Source: Capniomyces stellatus
Taxonomy: Eukaryota > Kickxellomycota > Harpellomycetes > Harpellales > Legeriomycetaceae
Direction of reading: 5' to 3'
Assembly: GCA_001661515.1 (NCBI GenBank)
Contig: LUVW01000002.1
Location: 317,850 to 381,849 of the forward strand
DNA length: 64,000 nucleotides
The notes under the pieces are model-generated. The model searched no databases and had not been told where the DNA came from. It saw only the letters and a list, made by a program, of their open reading frames with translations. A program made the translations under genes and the position numbers. Positions within the stretch are counted from its first letter, which is position 1. Each line of letters begins with the position of its first letter. This document shows positions 10,847-21,751 of this stretch, piece after piece.

Positions 10847-11992
10847 CTACTTTTGGTTGAGCAAATAGTAATGCAGCATACTATAAAGGAATACCATCTG
10901 AGAGCTTGTCTGGACCATGTACACGCGCTGTCGCCTGAAAAAGAAAAACAGATCAAAAATTAAATCGCCGTTGTAGTCGTCAAATTTGCTAAAATAATCT
11001 ATACACGTATCCAAGACACACCAGGTTCCTGTCCTCCCAACCCCAGCACTGCAATGAACAACAGGCGGACCTGTACCAACAACGTACGGTATGTTGTCAT
11101 CAGTATGCTCTATTGAATTTGGGTCTTCTGCAGCTTTAGTGTTATTGTCGTGTTGGATTGACCGAACAAGCTCAATGAGCTTGATTAACTCGGCAGGCGA
11201 TGAAGGTGTTCCAGAATCTGGCCAGCTCAAATAGCTAAATTGTACAACTTTTAGTCCTATGTTTTTTCTACCTGGGGAACCAGCGTCCTTGCACAATATG
11301 TTTGGGATTATAACAAACTCGCGCTCAATGACTTGACCGTTCAGTATTGTCCTTTCCTTCAAGAACTTCACCCTGATGTCATTTTCTTTGAATTCCATCA
11401 CTTCCTGGTTTCTATCTGGCCAGTAATTTGCACATTTCACTCTGTTCCTCTCTATCGACTTTGTTAGCATGACAATAACTGGCACGCGTTTTTCAAAAAC
11501 CATCTGCCAAAAGCTGCCAGCAGTCGACTCCAAGGGTCCTTGACACGCTATATACTCGTTCTTTGAAACATCTATCGGTGCTTGAATCCAGCTAGCATTT
11601 ATGTAGCAACTATCTACTGCGTCTGAATTCATTTTACCAGCCAAAATGAGCTCTTCAAACGATTCGACCTCCTTCTGCTCTGATCCGGTTATTGCTTTAA
11701 ATACTTTTTTGCCCTCATTTATTTTTTCAGTTGTGTATGGCTTGCTGTTCAGGTTCAAAATTACTCGATTATAATCGTATGGAAAAATATTACTATACCG
11801 ATTTTTTTTGTGTGCAAATCTCGACTGAGACCAGGTGTACTGGAGATTTAATTCAATTCGCTTGTAAAATGTTTCTAGCACTTCTCTTTCAATCCTCTCA
11901 ACCATTTCGAAATCTCTCAAAATTTTGCTGGCATCCTGTGTCCTTATTACACTCGCTAACAGGGATTTAAAAGATATATTATTCGTACTCAT
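10847..11992 (-). CDS. Classical (non-receptor) protein tyrosine phosphatase
   Basis: Removes phosphate from phosphotyrosine; in fungi such enzymes act on MAP kinases and similar targets. Single exon, 381 residues with no signal peptide or membrane segment. The class I PTP motifs are in order: KNRYSNIFPYDYNRV, the YINASW phosphotyrosine loop, YIACQGP, the WPD loop (YLSWPDSGTP, general acid Asp at about 259), the P-loop VHCSAGVGRTG (nucleophile Cys at about 314, Arg at about 320), and the Q-loop RRQRVYMVQTSSQ. All catalytic residues are intact. The domain fills almost the whole protein. A five-residue aromatic run (LFFFF) sits before the Q-loop helix. It could be a Ptp1- or Pyp-like enzyme; I cannot choose between them. 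Confidence 0.93.
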   Translation of the reverse strand: MSTNNISFKSLLASVIRTQDASKILRDFEMVERIEREVLETFYKRIELNLQYTWSQSRFAHKKNRYSNIFPYDYNRVILNLNSKPYTTEKINEGKKVFKAITGSEQKEVESFEELILAGKMNSDAVDSCYINASWIQAPIDVSKNEYIACQGPLESTAGSFWQMVFEKRVPVIVMLTKSIERNRVKCANYWPDRNQEVMEFKENDIRVKFLKERTILNGQVIEREFVIIPNILCKDAGSPGRKNIGLKVVQFSYLSWPDSGTPSSPAELIKLIELVRSIQHDNNTKAAEDPNSIEHTDDNIPYVVGTGPPVVHCSAGVGRTGTWCVLDTCIDYFSKFDDYNGDLIFDLFFFFRRQRVYMVQTSSQMVFLYSMLHYYLLNQK

Positions 11993-12695
11993 GTTCTTGA
12001 CTTTTTTTTCTGTATAATCAATTTGTAAAGATCGTTTAAAAGTCGTAGCTTGTATTATAAATGATACTATACTGATACCGATTATACAGCTAAATGTAAA
12101 TCGTTACTCCAACTCTAGAAGAATAAAAGTCTGTAAAAAAACAAAGAATCTACAATCCCACCTCAGCAACGCATAAAATAATAATAAACTGATGAATTTC
12201 AATATCAAAATATAACGTGAATTTCAATAATAAAAAAAATATATAGCTTATGAATAGTTGTAATGTAATTCAATAAAGATTGTGATTAAAAGTTTTTTAT
12301 TTGTAAAGTTAGAAAAATAGTACAAATTTTTCTTACTGTTAACCCCCGTAAACAAGCCCAAAATATGGAACAGTGTGGTAAAATTCAGTTAATGTTGGAC
12401 AAGTTTTTATTCAAGCTCGTTAAGCGAATAAAACCACCAATATATTTGATTAGAAGCATTTGCTATGATCATTTTCTAGCAATTATCTAATATCCAACTC
12501 ACCAGATTGGAAACGGAAATAAAGAGCGAAAAAAAAAAGTCACACAGTATCCAAACAAACTAGTACACCGGAAACCCAAACATAAATTGGAGGGAGTTTT
12601 ATTATTATTTTTTTATTGAAATATTGGAGGGGTTTTTTTTATTAAAAAAAAGTTCTAAAGATACTGAATATAGTAAAAGTGTGGCAAAGGCTTCT
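11993..12695. other. Intergenic region
   Basis: About 700 bases of AT-rich DNA with no supported coding frame or structured element. Confidence 0.6.
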
Positions 12696-14379
12696 CTACT
12701 CGGTGTTAGCAAGGGAGTAAATCAAGTCAGTGTAGAAGTCGATCCCTTCCAAGTAGCAAGACTCAGTTACGTACTCATCGTGATCATGCAACAACACTGG
12801 AAGGTTTCTAAGAGGAGATATACCTATAGCATAAATACCCGCATCTCTGATGTACCTCGAGTCTGTACCAGCCGGGAAAATGGCATCGATTGTTTTAAAC
12901 CCTTTTCTGGAAACAACACTTTGTAGGGTGGTCCAGAACTTATTTGAAGGGGAGATATCTGTCATCGCATCAATAGTGGATTGGTAGATATACTCTATAT
13001 CTGCATGGTATTTCTTGGCCAAGTCCTGGAGCATCGAATCAACTTTTTTAAATCCATCGAACGGCGTTATACGAATATCAAATGTTGCTGAGAAGCTTTC
13101 TGGAACAACGTTTGGTTGAACACCACCGTCTAGCATTGTCAAGTTGGTTGTTGTCACATTTCCCAGGGTGCTCTGAGAGCTCCCTCCGTAAACCTCATTA
13201 AGCTTTTTTTCTTCAGAGTCTCTGTACAAGTCCAGCTCCCTGCTTATACCCATCAACCTTGAAATGGCAGTGTCTTTGATAAATTGACTTCCATGGCCGG
13301 TGTTTCCGTGAGTTATAAACTTAACCCAACTACATTTAGTATCGGTTGTTGCCATCAACGTGGTTATTAACTATTACATCGACTTTGCCTTGGCAAAACT
13401 TATTATTGATATAAAGGCTAGTTTGTGGAGAGTAATATAAATTAGCAATTACTTTGGTGCTCTTTCGCCGTAAAACGCATATAGCTCCGGTCCCGGGTTT
13501 GCAATACCTTCATCCAACGCAAAGATTGCGTTCAAGGCTTTGAAGTCTTCCGACTTTGAGTAAATCTTCATACCATCCTCACCTCCAGTTTCTTCGTCAG
13601 GAACAAACATCAAATGTATAGTTCTAAGCGGCGCTTTTCCTGCTGCTTTCAAGTTTCTGATTGCCTCAAGATAGCTATTGTTAAATAATAAAACAAAACA
13701 CATGTTGACTTTTATACCATTTATAAATATCGTTTAGGGTAAAATGCAGCGTTAATACGTACCAGCTCCCGACAATCTTCATGTCCTGGGCACCGCGTGC
13801 GTATATCTTAAAATCGCCATCCTCAGTTGGAACCCTGACAGCATCAAACGCAGGGTAGTTCCAGAATTCCTAAATGCAGATATGCAAACGTGTATTTGTA
13901 GTCCAATGGTTTGGTTAAAAGCAGCAAGGGCCCAAGTTTTGATATAGAACTACAACTCCTACTTACCTCGAAAATTGGAACAACATCGGTATGTGAATTC
14001 AAAATTATTGAACCTAGACTTGGATTAGTTCCCTCCCATTTCATGATAACAATAGGCTTGTCTTTCACATACTATTGTTTATTTATACATAATTGCGTAA
14101 AATTAAGCACTGCCAACACTGAGAATGCTCAATTGAGATACATATGATTGAATGGTAGCGTCATAATTAGGACCAAGAATTCATGCGTAAATGCAAGTAA
14201 ACTAATGAAACTACACTCAGAGCAAAAAATCGAAATCATACCTCAACCGTTCTGCATTCCAACCCAATCTCAGCAGCCTGTTGCAGTAAAAATTTTGCAC
14301 AAGAGACGTAGTCAGGCGTTGGATGCATGGTATTTATCTGCAAATAGTTTCGGAATCTGGTTACGCTAGCTGGCTCCAT
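12696..14379 (-). CDS. ACY1: Aminoacylase-1-like M20 metallopeptidase, copy A
   Basis: Hydrolyses N-acyl-L-amino acids to free amino acid plus carboxylate in the cytosol (aminoacylase-1 family). Five exons on the minus strand: 14379-14242, 14071-13967, 13869-13763, 13674-13453 and 13329-12696. All four introns are GT-AG and the frame closes to 401 residues, close to human ACY1 (408). Conserved features are NSHTDVVP (first metal His and Asp), ARGAQDMK (bridging Asp), VPDEETGG (catalytic and metal Glu pair), ALDEGIAN, the dimer-domain [10 protein letters not shown] and LLHDHDEYV (last metal His). This is the most diverged of three tandem paralogues; the other two lie directly upstream on the same strand. 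It keeps intron 4, which copy B lacks. Confidence 0.93.
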
Positions 14380-14820
14380 AATGACTACTGATTCAAGTAT
14401 ATATATTTATCTTGGCTTGGTACTGTAAAAAGTGCGTTTTTTAATAGCTTGTATTCGGTTGAAGCGAGTTCAATTGTCTTTTATAGTTTTCACTTGCTTT
14501 TTTCCAGAGTTTATCAGAGACCAAAAAGTATTATTGTAAAAAAAAAAAAAGTAAAAGCGTATTTCAGCAAGAAAAAACAGCGAGTATAAATTGCCAAAAA
14601 AAGGGGACCTGCTTTCAAGATTACCAATAATTTAGATTGTAATAGCTATGGCCAACTTTATTGGCTTAAAATTTAAATAAACTGATCTGTTTCAAACTTT
14701 TTTTATTAACCTTACTAATTGGCTTTTTTGTGAAAAAAATGAAAATAAACTCAACTTAAGGAAAAGTGTTGGCCATACAAGGGACCAAACTTTACAAAAA
14801 TAGGCAAGAAAGAAAAAAAA
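14380..14820. other. Spacer between aminoacylase copies A and B
   Basis: About 440 bases. It holds the upstream region of copy A and the 3' flank of copy B. A-rich, with no gene. Confidence 0.6.
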
Positions 14821-15756
14821 TCATTCATCAGTTACATTGGAAAGTGCAAAAATCAAATCGGTATAAAAGTCAATCCCCTCATAGTAGCCCGACTCAGTGA
14901 CATATTCGTTGTGGTCATGCAACAATACGGGTATGTTTCTAAGCGGTGAAATACCAATCGCGTTTATTCCCGCGTGTCTTAGGTACCGCGAGTCGGTGGC
15001 TGCTGGGAAAATAGCCTCAATCGTCTTGAACCCTTTGTTCTTGACAACATCCGAAAGTGTTACCCAGAATTTGTTTCCAGAGCTGATGTCTGATGGCTTA
15101 CCAACAGGTTCGTTGTCAAGTCTTTCAAAGTCGGCGTGATGCTTTTTAGCCAAGTTCTCGAGTCTGGTGTTGAGTTCAGCAACATCCGTGTTTGGACTAA
15201 CTCGGATGTCAAATACGGATGAGAAGCTTTCTGGAACCACATTTGGCTGCACACCACCATCAATCATTGTCAGATTTGTTGTTGTGACATTGCCCAAAGT
15301 GCTTTGAGTACTGCCGCCATAAACCTCAACCAGCTTCTTTTCTTCGCTGTCTCTGTAACCGAGCATCTCGTTGTTGATGGCCATTATCCGTGAAATCGCC
15401 GTATCCTGGATAAATTGACTTCCATGTCCTGTGTTTCCGTGCGAGGTGAACTTGACTTGATTTTTTGTTCGCTCGCCATAAAAGGCGTACAGCTCAGGTC
15501 CTGTGTTTGCTATTCCTTCGTCAAGAGCAAATACTGCATTCAGGTTCTTGAAATCCTCGGTATATATATATTTAGCCATCCCGTCAACACCACCGATTTC
15601 CTCTTCAGGAACATACGTCAAGTGTATAGTTCTAAGCGGAGCTTTGCCTGCCGCTTTCAGATTTCTAATAGCCTCGAGGTAACTACAGTAGTAGTTGGCG
15701 TTCATCAGAAGCCATATTTGTATAAAAGTTAGCGATTGTATAACTCTGAAATGATG

Positions 15757-15790
<34 letters not shown>

Positions 15791-16366
15791 TATATATGTG
15801 TGTGTTTAATGTACTCACCAGCTTCCAACTATCTTCATGTCCTGGGAACCGCGTGCATAGATTCTAAAATCTCCATCCTCAGTTGGCACTCTTACTGCAT
15901 CAAACGCAGGGTAGTTCCAGAACTCCTATGGTCCATACCATTTTTTTTTAAAAAAAATACGTGTTAGTAAAACATCGAGTAAAGCAAAGAAATATGGCCT
16001 AAAATGTGAAAAGCACTGATCCAACTAACCTCGAATATGGGAACAACATCGGTGTGGGAGTTCAGAATAATTGACTTTAGGCTGGGATCTGTCCCACGCC
16101 AAGTCATAATGACAATAGGCTTTCCTTCTACGCACTTAAATTTAGAATAACACAAACACAAGTTTCAGACAAGGCTGTACAATACCACAGAATAAAAATA
16201 CCCTCTAAATTGCTGTTTATAAATTTACCTCGTAAACTCTGCCCTCAATCCCTATCTCTGCAGCCTGCCCCAAAAGAAATTCAGTGCATTTTGCATAATC
16301 TGGAGTTGGATGCATTGTATTTATTTGCAAATACTTGCGAAATCTCGTTACACTTTCAGCTTCCAT
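14821..16366 (-). CDS. ACY1: Aminoacylase-1-like M20 metallopeptidase, copy B (intron 4 lost)
   Basis: Same role as copy A. Four exons: 16366-16229, 16134-16030, 15925-15819 and 15682-14821, giving 403 residues. Metal and catalytic residues are all present: His73 and Asp75 in NSHTDVVP, Asp110 in GSQDMK, Glu144/Glu145 in [25 protein letters not shown] and LLHDHNEYV. The last exon runs without a break through the point where copies A and C have an 80-120-base intron (after GERT), so that intron has been removed exactly. Exons 2-4 and introns 2-3 are nearly identical to copy C, but exon 1 is clearly different. Intron 3 (15683-15818) carries a TATACA microsatellite. An ORF reading into intron 3 gives a spurious longer N-terminus and should be ignored. 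Confidence 0.94.
15757..15802. repeat. TATACA/TG microsatellite in intron 3 of copy B
   Basis: Repeated TACATA units run into TATATATG and a short TG run. The corresponding intron of copy C has the same array with a different internal composition, which fits replication slippage after duplication. Confidence 0.9.
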
Positions 16367-17298
16367 TGTTATATTATCTTTACTGCTATAAATTTCAGGT
16401 ATTAAATGTTTGCTTGTTGAAATAAGTTGAGAAAGGCAAGTGCTGTTTGACGCCTTTTATATTAAACTATCAACACAAACTTGATTTCAACACATTAATG
16501 TGTTTGTGTTTTGTTTAATTTAGCTACTGACTTAGTTGTAATTTTGATTATTTTAGTTGCAATTTTTAAGAGTATTTCAGTCAAAAATACTTGACCCGTG
16601 CCCCCGTCCAATGTTTCATAAAAATAAAGCGTAAACACTTGCAATAAAAAAAGCGTAAACATTTGTTTGATTTACTCCTTGATATATTCCAGCAAATAAA
16701 GTTAGCGATTTTAAAATGATGTTTAAAACGCTCAAACAAGCCCATTACGCACATAGTAGTTTATTGGACGGGAATTATTGTTTAAAGGTCTGAGATAAAC
16801 CCTAAATTATAACTCTGCGTCTGTTTAAATCCAAAATAGCTTCAAGACAAAAAGCATGATGTAAATTTTATTCCTGTTTACCAAGATTTAAAGTGGAGAT
16901 ATTCAACAAGAAGACTTCCAAAGTCGTAATTGCTTAAACCTTCTACCTTTGGACTTAATGTCTAGCAATGGGTTAACCAAGTGCCACCAGCTCCCACTGC
17001 TAAACACACTGGTATATATTTGCATAATGGAAACATCACATCTTCAACAAGGCTGATATTTTAACAATCCTGTTGCTCTAAAATAAAAGAATAGACAATA
17101 TCGTGAACGGCATGCTTTAGAGCAGTGTACGTTATGAATCGAGTATATTGTAAAGTCAAATCACACAGACTACTTTATTCGAAAGCTTTGCTATAACAGT
17201 TTGTTAAGCCGCTTTCAATACCAGTAGAGACTAGTAACTATAAAAAAGAATAATACAAAAAAGCTGACTCCACCTCTCAACAACCCGGCACTTGAAGT
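16367..17298. other. Spacer between aminoacylase copies B and C
   Basis: About 930 bases. It includes the upstream region of copy B and the 3' flank of copy C. The copy B/C identity does not extend into it. No gene is supported. Confidence 0.6.
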
Positions 17299-18314
17299 CT
17301 AATCATCAGTTACATTGGAAAGTGCAAAAATCAAATCGGTATAAAAGTCAATCCCCTCTTTGTAGCCCGACTCAGTGACATATTCGTTGTGGTCATGCAA
17401 CAATACGGGTATGTTTCTAAGCGGTGAAATACCAATCGCGTTTATTCCCGCGTGTCTTAGGTACCGCGAGTCGGTGGCTGCTGGGAAAATAGCCTCAATC
17501 GTCTTGAACCCTTTGTTCTTGACAACATCCGAAAGTGTTACCCAGAATTTGTTTCCAGAGCTGACGTCTGATAACTTCCCAACAGGACTATAATTTAACA
17601 ACTCAAAGTCGGCGTGATGCTTTTTAGCCAAGTTCTCGAGTCTGGTGTTAAGCTCGACGATATCCGTGTTTGGACTAACTCGGATGTCAAATACGGATGA
17701 GAAGCTTTCTGGAACCACATTTGGCTGCACACCACCATCAATCATTGTCAGATTTGTTGTTGTGACATTGCCCAAAGTGCTTTGAGTACTGCCGCCATAA
17801 ACCTCAACCAGCTTCTTTTCTTCGCTGTCTCTGTAACCGAGCATCTCGTTGTTGATGGCCATTATCCGTGAAATCGCCGTATCCTGGATAAATTGACTTC
17901 CATGTCCTGTGTTTCCGTGCGAGGTGAACTTGACTTGGCTAAATAATTTGTGTATATTTGCTAGTTAATATATTTAGCGTTTAAAGAAAAGGAATATAAA
18001 GTCAAGTTCAAAACTTACTTTGAAGTCCTTTCACCGTAAAAGGCGTACAGCTCAGGTCCTGTGTTTGCTATTCCTTCGTCAAGAGCAAATACTGCATTCA
18101 GGTTCTTGAAATCTTCAGTAAGAACATACTTTCCCATTCCATCAAAACCACCAATCTCCTCGTCAGGAACATACGTCAAGTGTATAGTTCTAAGCGGAGC
18201 TTTGCCTGCCGCTTTCAGATTTCTAATAGCCTCGAGGTAACTACAGTAGTAGTTGGCGTTCATCAGAAGCCATATTTGTATAAAAGTTAGCGATTGTATA
18301 ACTCTGAAATGATG

Positions 18315-18354
<40 letters not shown>

Positions 18355-18692
18355 TGTGTGTGTTTAATGTACTCACCAGCTTCCAACTATCTTCATGTCC
18401 TGGGAACCGCGTGCATAGATTCTAAAATCTCCATCCTCAGTTGGCACTCTTACTGCATCAAACGCAGGGTAGTTCCAGAACTCCTATGGTCCATACCATT
18501 TTTTTTTAAAAAAAATACGTGTTAGTAAAACATCGAGTAAAGCAAAGAAATATGGCCTAAAATGTGAAAAGCACTGATCCAACTAACCTCGAATATGGGA
18601 ACAACATCGGTGTGGGAGTTCAGAATAATTGACTTTAGGCTGGGATCTGTCCCACGCCAAGTCATAATGATAATCGGTTTTCCTTCCGCACA
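17299..18692. repeat. Duplicated block matching 14821-16134
   Basis: Near-identical DNA covers exons 2-5 and introns 2-3 of copy C and the corresponding part of copy B. Introns 2 (104 bp) and 3 (136 bp) have equal lengths in both. Similarity drops sharply at intron 1 (94 versus 146 bp) and in exon 1. Confidence 0.9.
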
Positions 18693-18976
18693 CTAAAACA
18701 TTAGTTTAAAAAATATCATACGAATCAAGCTTAAGATAACAAAACAGAGCAAAATGTTTAAATACTGCCTAATTGATATACTTATCCATGTATGAAAGGC
18801 ACCACAGTCAGAAGCTAGCCAAAGTATGGGTTACCTACCTCAAAAACTCTTCCCTCAATGCCAATATCAGCTGCTTGCTCCAGCAAGAACTTTGCACAGC
18901 CTTCGTAGTCTGGATTTGGTTGCATAGTGTTAACTTGCAAATATTTTCTGAATCTCGTTACACTTTGGGGCTCCAT
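17299..18976 (-). CDS. ACY1: Aminoacylase-1-like M20 metallopeptidase, copy C
   Basis: Five exons: 18976-18839, 18692-18588, 18483-18377, 18240-18019 and 17938-17299, giving 403 residues. The N-terminus MEPQSVTRFRKYLQ differs from copy B (MEAESVTRFRKYLQ, then further substitutions). From exon 2 onward the two genes are almost the same apart from small clusters of change (PDEEIGGFDGMGKYVL here, PEEEIGGVDGMAKYIY in B). Catalytic and metal-binding motifs are complete. Intron 4 (17939-18018, GTAAGT to TTAG) is present at the same place as in copy A. The gene is probably functional. The three copies form a head-to-tail tandem array. Confidence 0.94.
18313..18362. repeat. TATACA/TG microsatellite in intron 3 of copy C
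   Basis: Counterpart of the array in copy B, with more uninterrupted TATACA units and a shorter TATATA segment. Confidence 0.9.
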
Positions 18977-19764
18977 ATTGCTGTATTCCGACTTTGATTG
19001 TTGCTCTAAATATGCTGTTGTGTTTGTATCTTTTACCGAATACTTTGTGGTTTCTTTTCTAGCGTGTTAATATGCGTTGGTGAGATATAAATCAAATATA
19101 TTAAAGGTAAAGCTTTGGTGCTTTGATATTTATAGAAAATTGCCTGTTTGCTTTACTTTGCTTTATTTTGCCAGTATCTAGTCAATTGCTGCAAGTATTG
19201 ACCCTGGAATATGAGACACTATTTTTTGCTCGTTAATTTGGATTAAGGTTATTTTTAAAAATAAACTTTAAAAAGCTTAAAATAATGTAGATAGAGTTTG
19301 CTTAATTAGCTGGTGTTTATAAATCGTATATTCAGGAGTGATCAGCTTCCCCTAATTTGTTTAATGTTACTCGCACAAGACTTCCCCTGTTTTAAATCAG
19401 CTGATATTTATTTGTTTAGTTTTGCTGCACTATGCTTGACTTGCCTAGAGTTTGGTTGAGCTACTTGAAAGAACCGATCTAACTCGAAACACTTGGTAAT
19501 TGGCTTTTTTTTAATACTTTGTTTTGCCTTCTTATTTTGCCTTCTTGTTTTGCATTCATGTTTTGCTTTGTTTTTTATTTTGAACTTATTCCCATGATTT
19601 ATTTTTGCTTTCTTTAATATCAACCAGTAAAAACACTGGTCCGGACTTATTAAAGTCAAAACCAAAAAAGTCTAAAATTAAAACAGTAAATGCTACAGCT
19701 AGACCCCAAGGTGGAATAAAATGGTGAATGGCGCTTATAAACAAATGTGTTGGCATGAATGTCA
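18977..19764. other. Intergenic region
   Basis: About 790 bases between aminoacylase copy C and the ATG17-like gene. An 85-codon frame at 19408-19665 (-) is Lys-rich and encoded by A-rich low-complexity sequence; it is not called. Confidence 0.6.
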
Positions 19765-21405
19765 CTATGAGTTATTAGCAAGAGATGCTGAGGCCAATTC
19801 AATAGACTCATCTGAAGGCACTATGGTAGCATCGTTTCCTATTTGCTGTATCAGGTAACTATTCGGAACACTCTATAATAACATTTACAAAAAAAAAAAA
19901 GCAGCTGAAATTGCTTGTATAACATTGGAATGGTTGAAGAGGATGAATAAATCAAGGCTAATACTCAAATATCTAAATGTACAATTAAATAAACTTACAT
20001 GGATCTGTGGGCAAAGGTCGCCAGGTAGATACTGGCCTAAATTTTCGACAAAATCTTTCCTTCTATCAATCTCGTCTATTAACAATAAAATCCCTTAAAG
20101 AAATAAGTACTCACGATTGGATATACCGCTTTAAGCTCCTTATGGTTTAAAAAAAACTAGGCGTTACCCGAGTTCATGGCCTCCAACTCGAGCAAGACAT
20201 TTTCTAACCAAGCCTGCTGCGACTTTCGTGAAATGTCTCTTCTGTAAAATTCAAGAACCAGATCATCATAAGCAAGATAAAACTCCTGGTACCAGGCTGT
20301 AAGGTTCCACATCTCTCCTGTCAGTGAAATGAAGCTAGATAGTTGGGTCTGGGTTACGGCATACACCGATGACAAACAATGGATGCTGGAACTGATCAGC
20401 TCAAATGTGTCTGCCAATACCAATGCTTGGTTTTGGTACTCGTATAGAAACGTATTATACTGCTGTGCTCGGACATGACACTCGTCAGCCACCGCATTTA
20501 AAGAACTGACAGTGTCCTGCATCTCTCCGACAATAAGCCCTATTTCCTGCGTGTCGTGTGATAGCACTACGTAGTCTTGCTCTGATAATAATTGATTCTC
20601 ATTCTCTAGTTGACTGATTACATCTGATAACTGCTTATTGTGACATCGCAAGGACTCGTAGTCCTCTTCTATTTGCTCAACCAAATCGTAGTTGACGTTT
20701 ATTTTCTGCTCTATTTCATTCAAATCTTCTGCTCTAATTGAAATAAATCCTGGGTCGCTGTTTGCTATTTTCTCGGTGACTCCCGATAATCTGGATATCG
20801 CTGAGTTTATTGCTTCTAGTTGTTGCTAACGCAGCAAACCAGGTACACACACAACAATATACTCATTAGCATGGATATTAACCTCCCCCCTCTCTCCCAA
20901 AAAAAACCCCCTCCATTGCCGTATATAAATCTGTTGACTTACCTCGAGATCTTTTGCTAAAACGGACAGCGAGTATGTCAGTCCCCCCGGCGCCTTTTCG
21001 TCAATGTAATCATATAGATATCTGGCAGTTACCCCCTGCTCCGATGTTTGGCTCTGTACATGCTGTAAGTCTACATCAGCTTGTTTTATTTCACTTGGTT
21101 CTGTGTTTATTTGTTGGTGCAAGGCACCGCCCCCATCAGCGTTGTTTAAAAAGCACTTGTCTACTTGCTTCGTTTTCAAGAGACTCAAAACAGTTTCCAT
21201 TTCGTAAAAAACCGACTCTTGTTCCTGGATAGAATTCTATTCAAGCACGTAGAGTCAAGATATTATTCTCTCCTCCAATATCGACGTTAAGTCGTTTTTA
21301 GAAAAATGGTGAATACATTGGCTTCAAGTAAACCGGTTTTACCTGTATAGTATTTGCGTGCTTCTCCAACAAACTTTTGGCAGCAGCCAGACTTAACTTG
21401 GCCAT
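19765..21405 (-). CDS. ATG17: Atg17-like autophagy scaffold protein
   Basis: Atg17 scaffolds the Atg1 kinase complex at the autophagosome assembly site. I assembled five exons: 21405-21343, 21236-20943, 20825-20168, 20093-19999 and 19872-19765. All introns are GT-AG and the frame closes to 405 residues (yeast Atg17 is 417). The predicted protein is almost wholly helical/coiled-coil with no globular motif. The C-terminal part carries the family pattern: LTAWYQEFYLAYDDLVLEF, then a charged helix, then FVENLGQYLPGDLCPQ, which corresponds to the LPxDLxP segment of Atg17. A weakly Atg17-like N-terminal helix begins MAKLSLAAAKSLLEKH. The starting ATG is immediately preceded by AG, so an upstream exon (see 21496-21751) could be spliced in frame; the start is therefore uncertain. 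Family assignment is by pattern recognition of a fast-evolving protein. Confidence 0.72.
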
Positions 21406-21495
21406 CTATGTATCAGTATAAAAGGTTCTTTTTTTAAAATAAAAAAAAACGAAAAGAAAGTAAACAAAACAGCAACCAATTCTAATGCGTAAACA

Positions 21496-21751
21496 TCATT
21501 TAAGCTATAAACGACCCGGAAATTGCGTTGAAAGGATTTTTGTATAAATGAGATAATAGTAACCGTCGCCATACATTCACCTGCTGAGGATTATCTTTGA
21601 TTAAGAAGGCCAATTCAGGATGTGTTGTAATAATCACTTGTCGATCACGTTGGATTCTTTCTGTCAATCTCTTTACCTCAGCAAGCATTCTGTCCGCCAA
21701 CTCCATCCCATTTCTGGTTGGTTCTCTTAATATATACAGTCGCTGTAGCAT
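21496..21751 (-). CDS. Small hypothetical protein or alternative first exon of the ATG17-like gene
   Basis: An ORF beginning MLQRLYILREPTRNGMEL is rich in charged heptad-like residues and reads to THPELAFLIKDNPQQ, where a GTGAAT donor occurs (21580). Three outcomes are possible. Reading through gives 83 residues ending at 21500. Splicing to the AG at 21505 gives a 59-residue protein ending at 21496. Splicing 175 bases to the AG directly before the ATG at 21405 adds 57 residues to Atg17 in frame. No family is recognised. The charged helical character suggests it is coding rather than chance. Confidence 0.4.

Noticed and set aside
15683..15828. N-terminal extension of the aminoacylase copy B ORF (ICICICICI stretch)
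   Set aside because: It is translated microsatellite within intron 3; the exon starts at 15682 after the splice acceptor.
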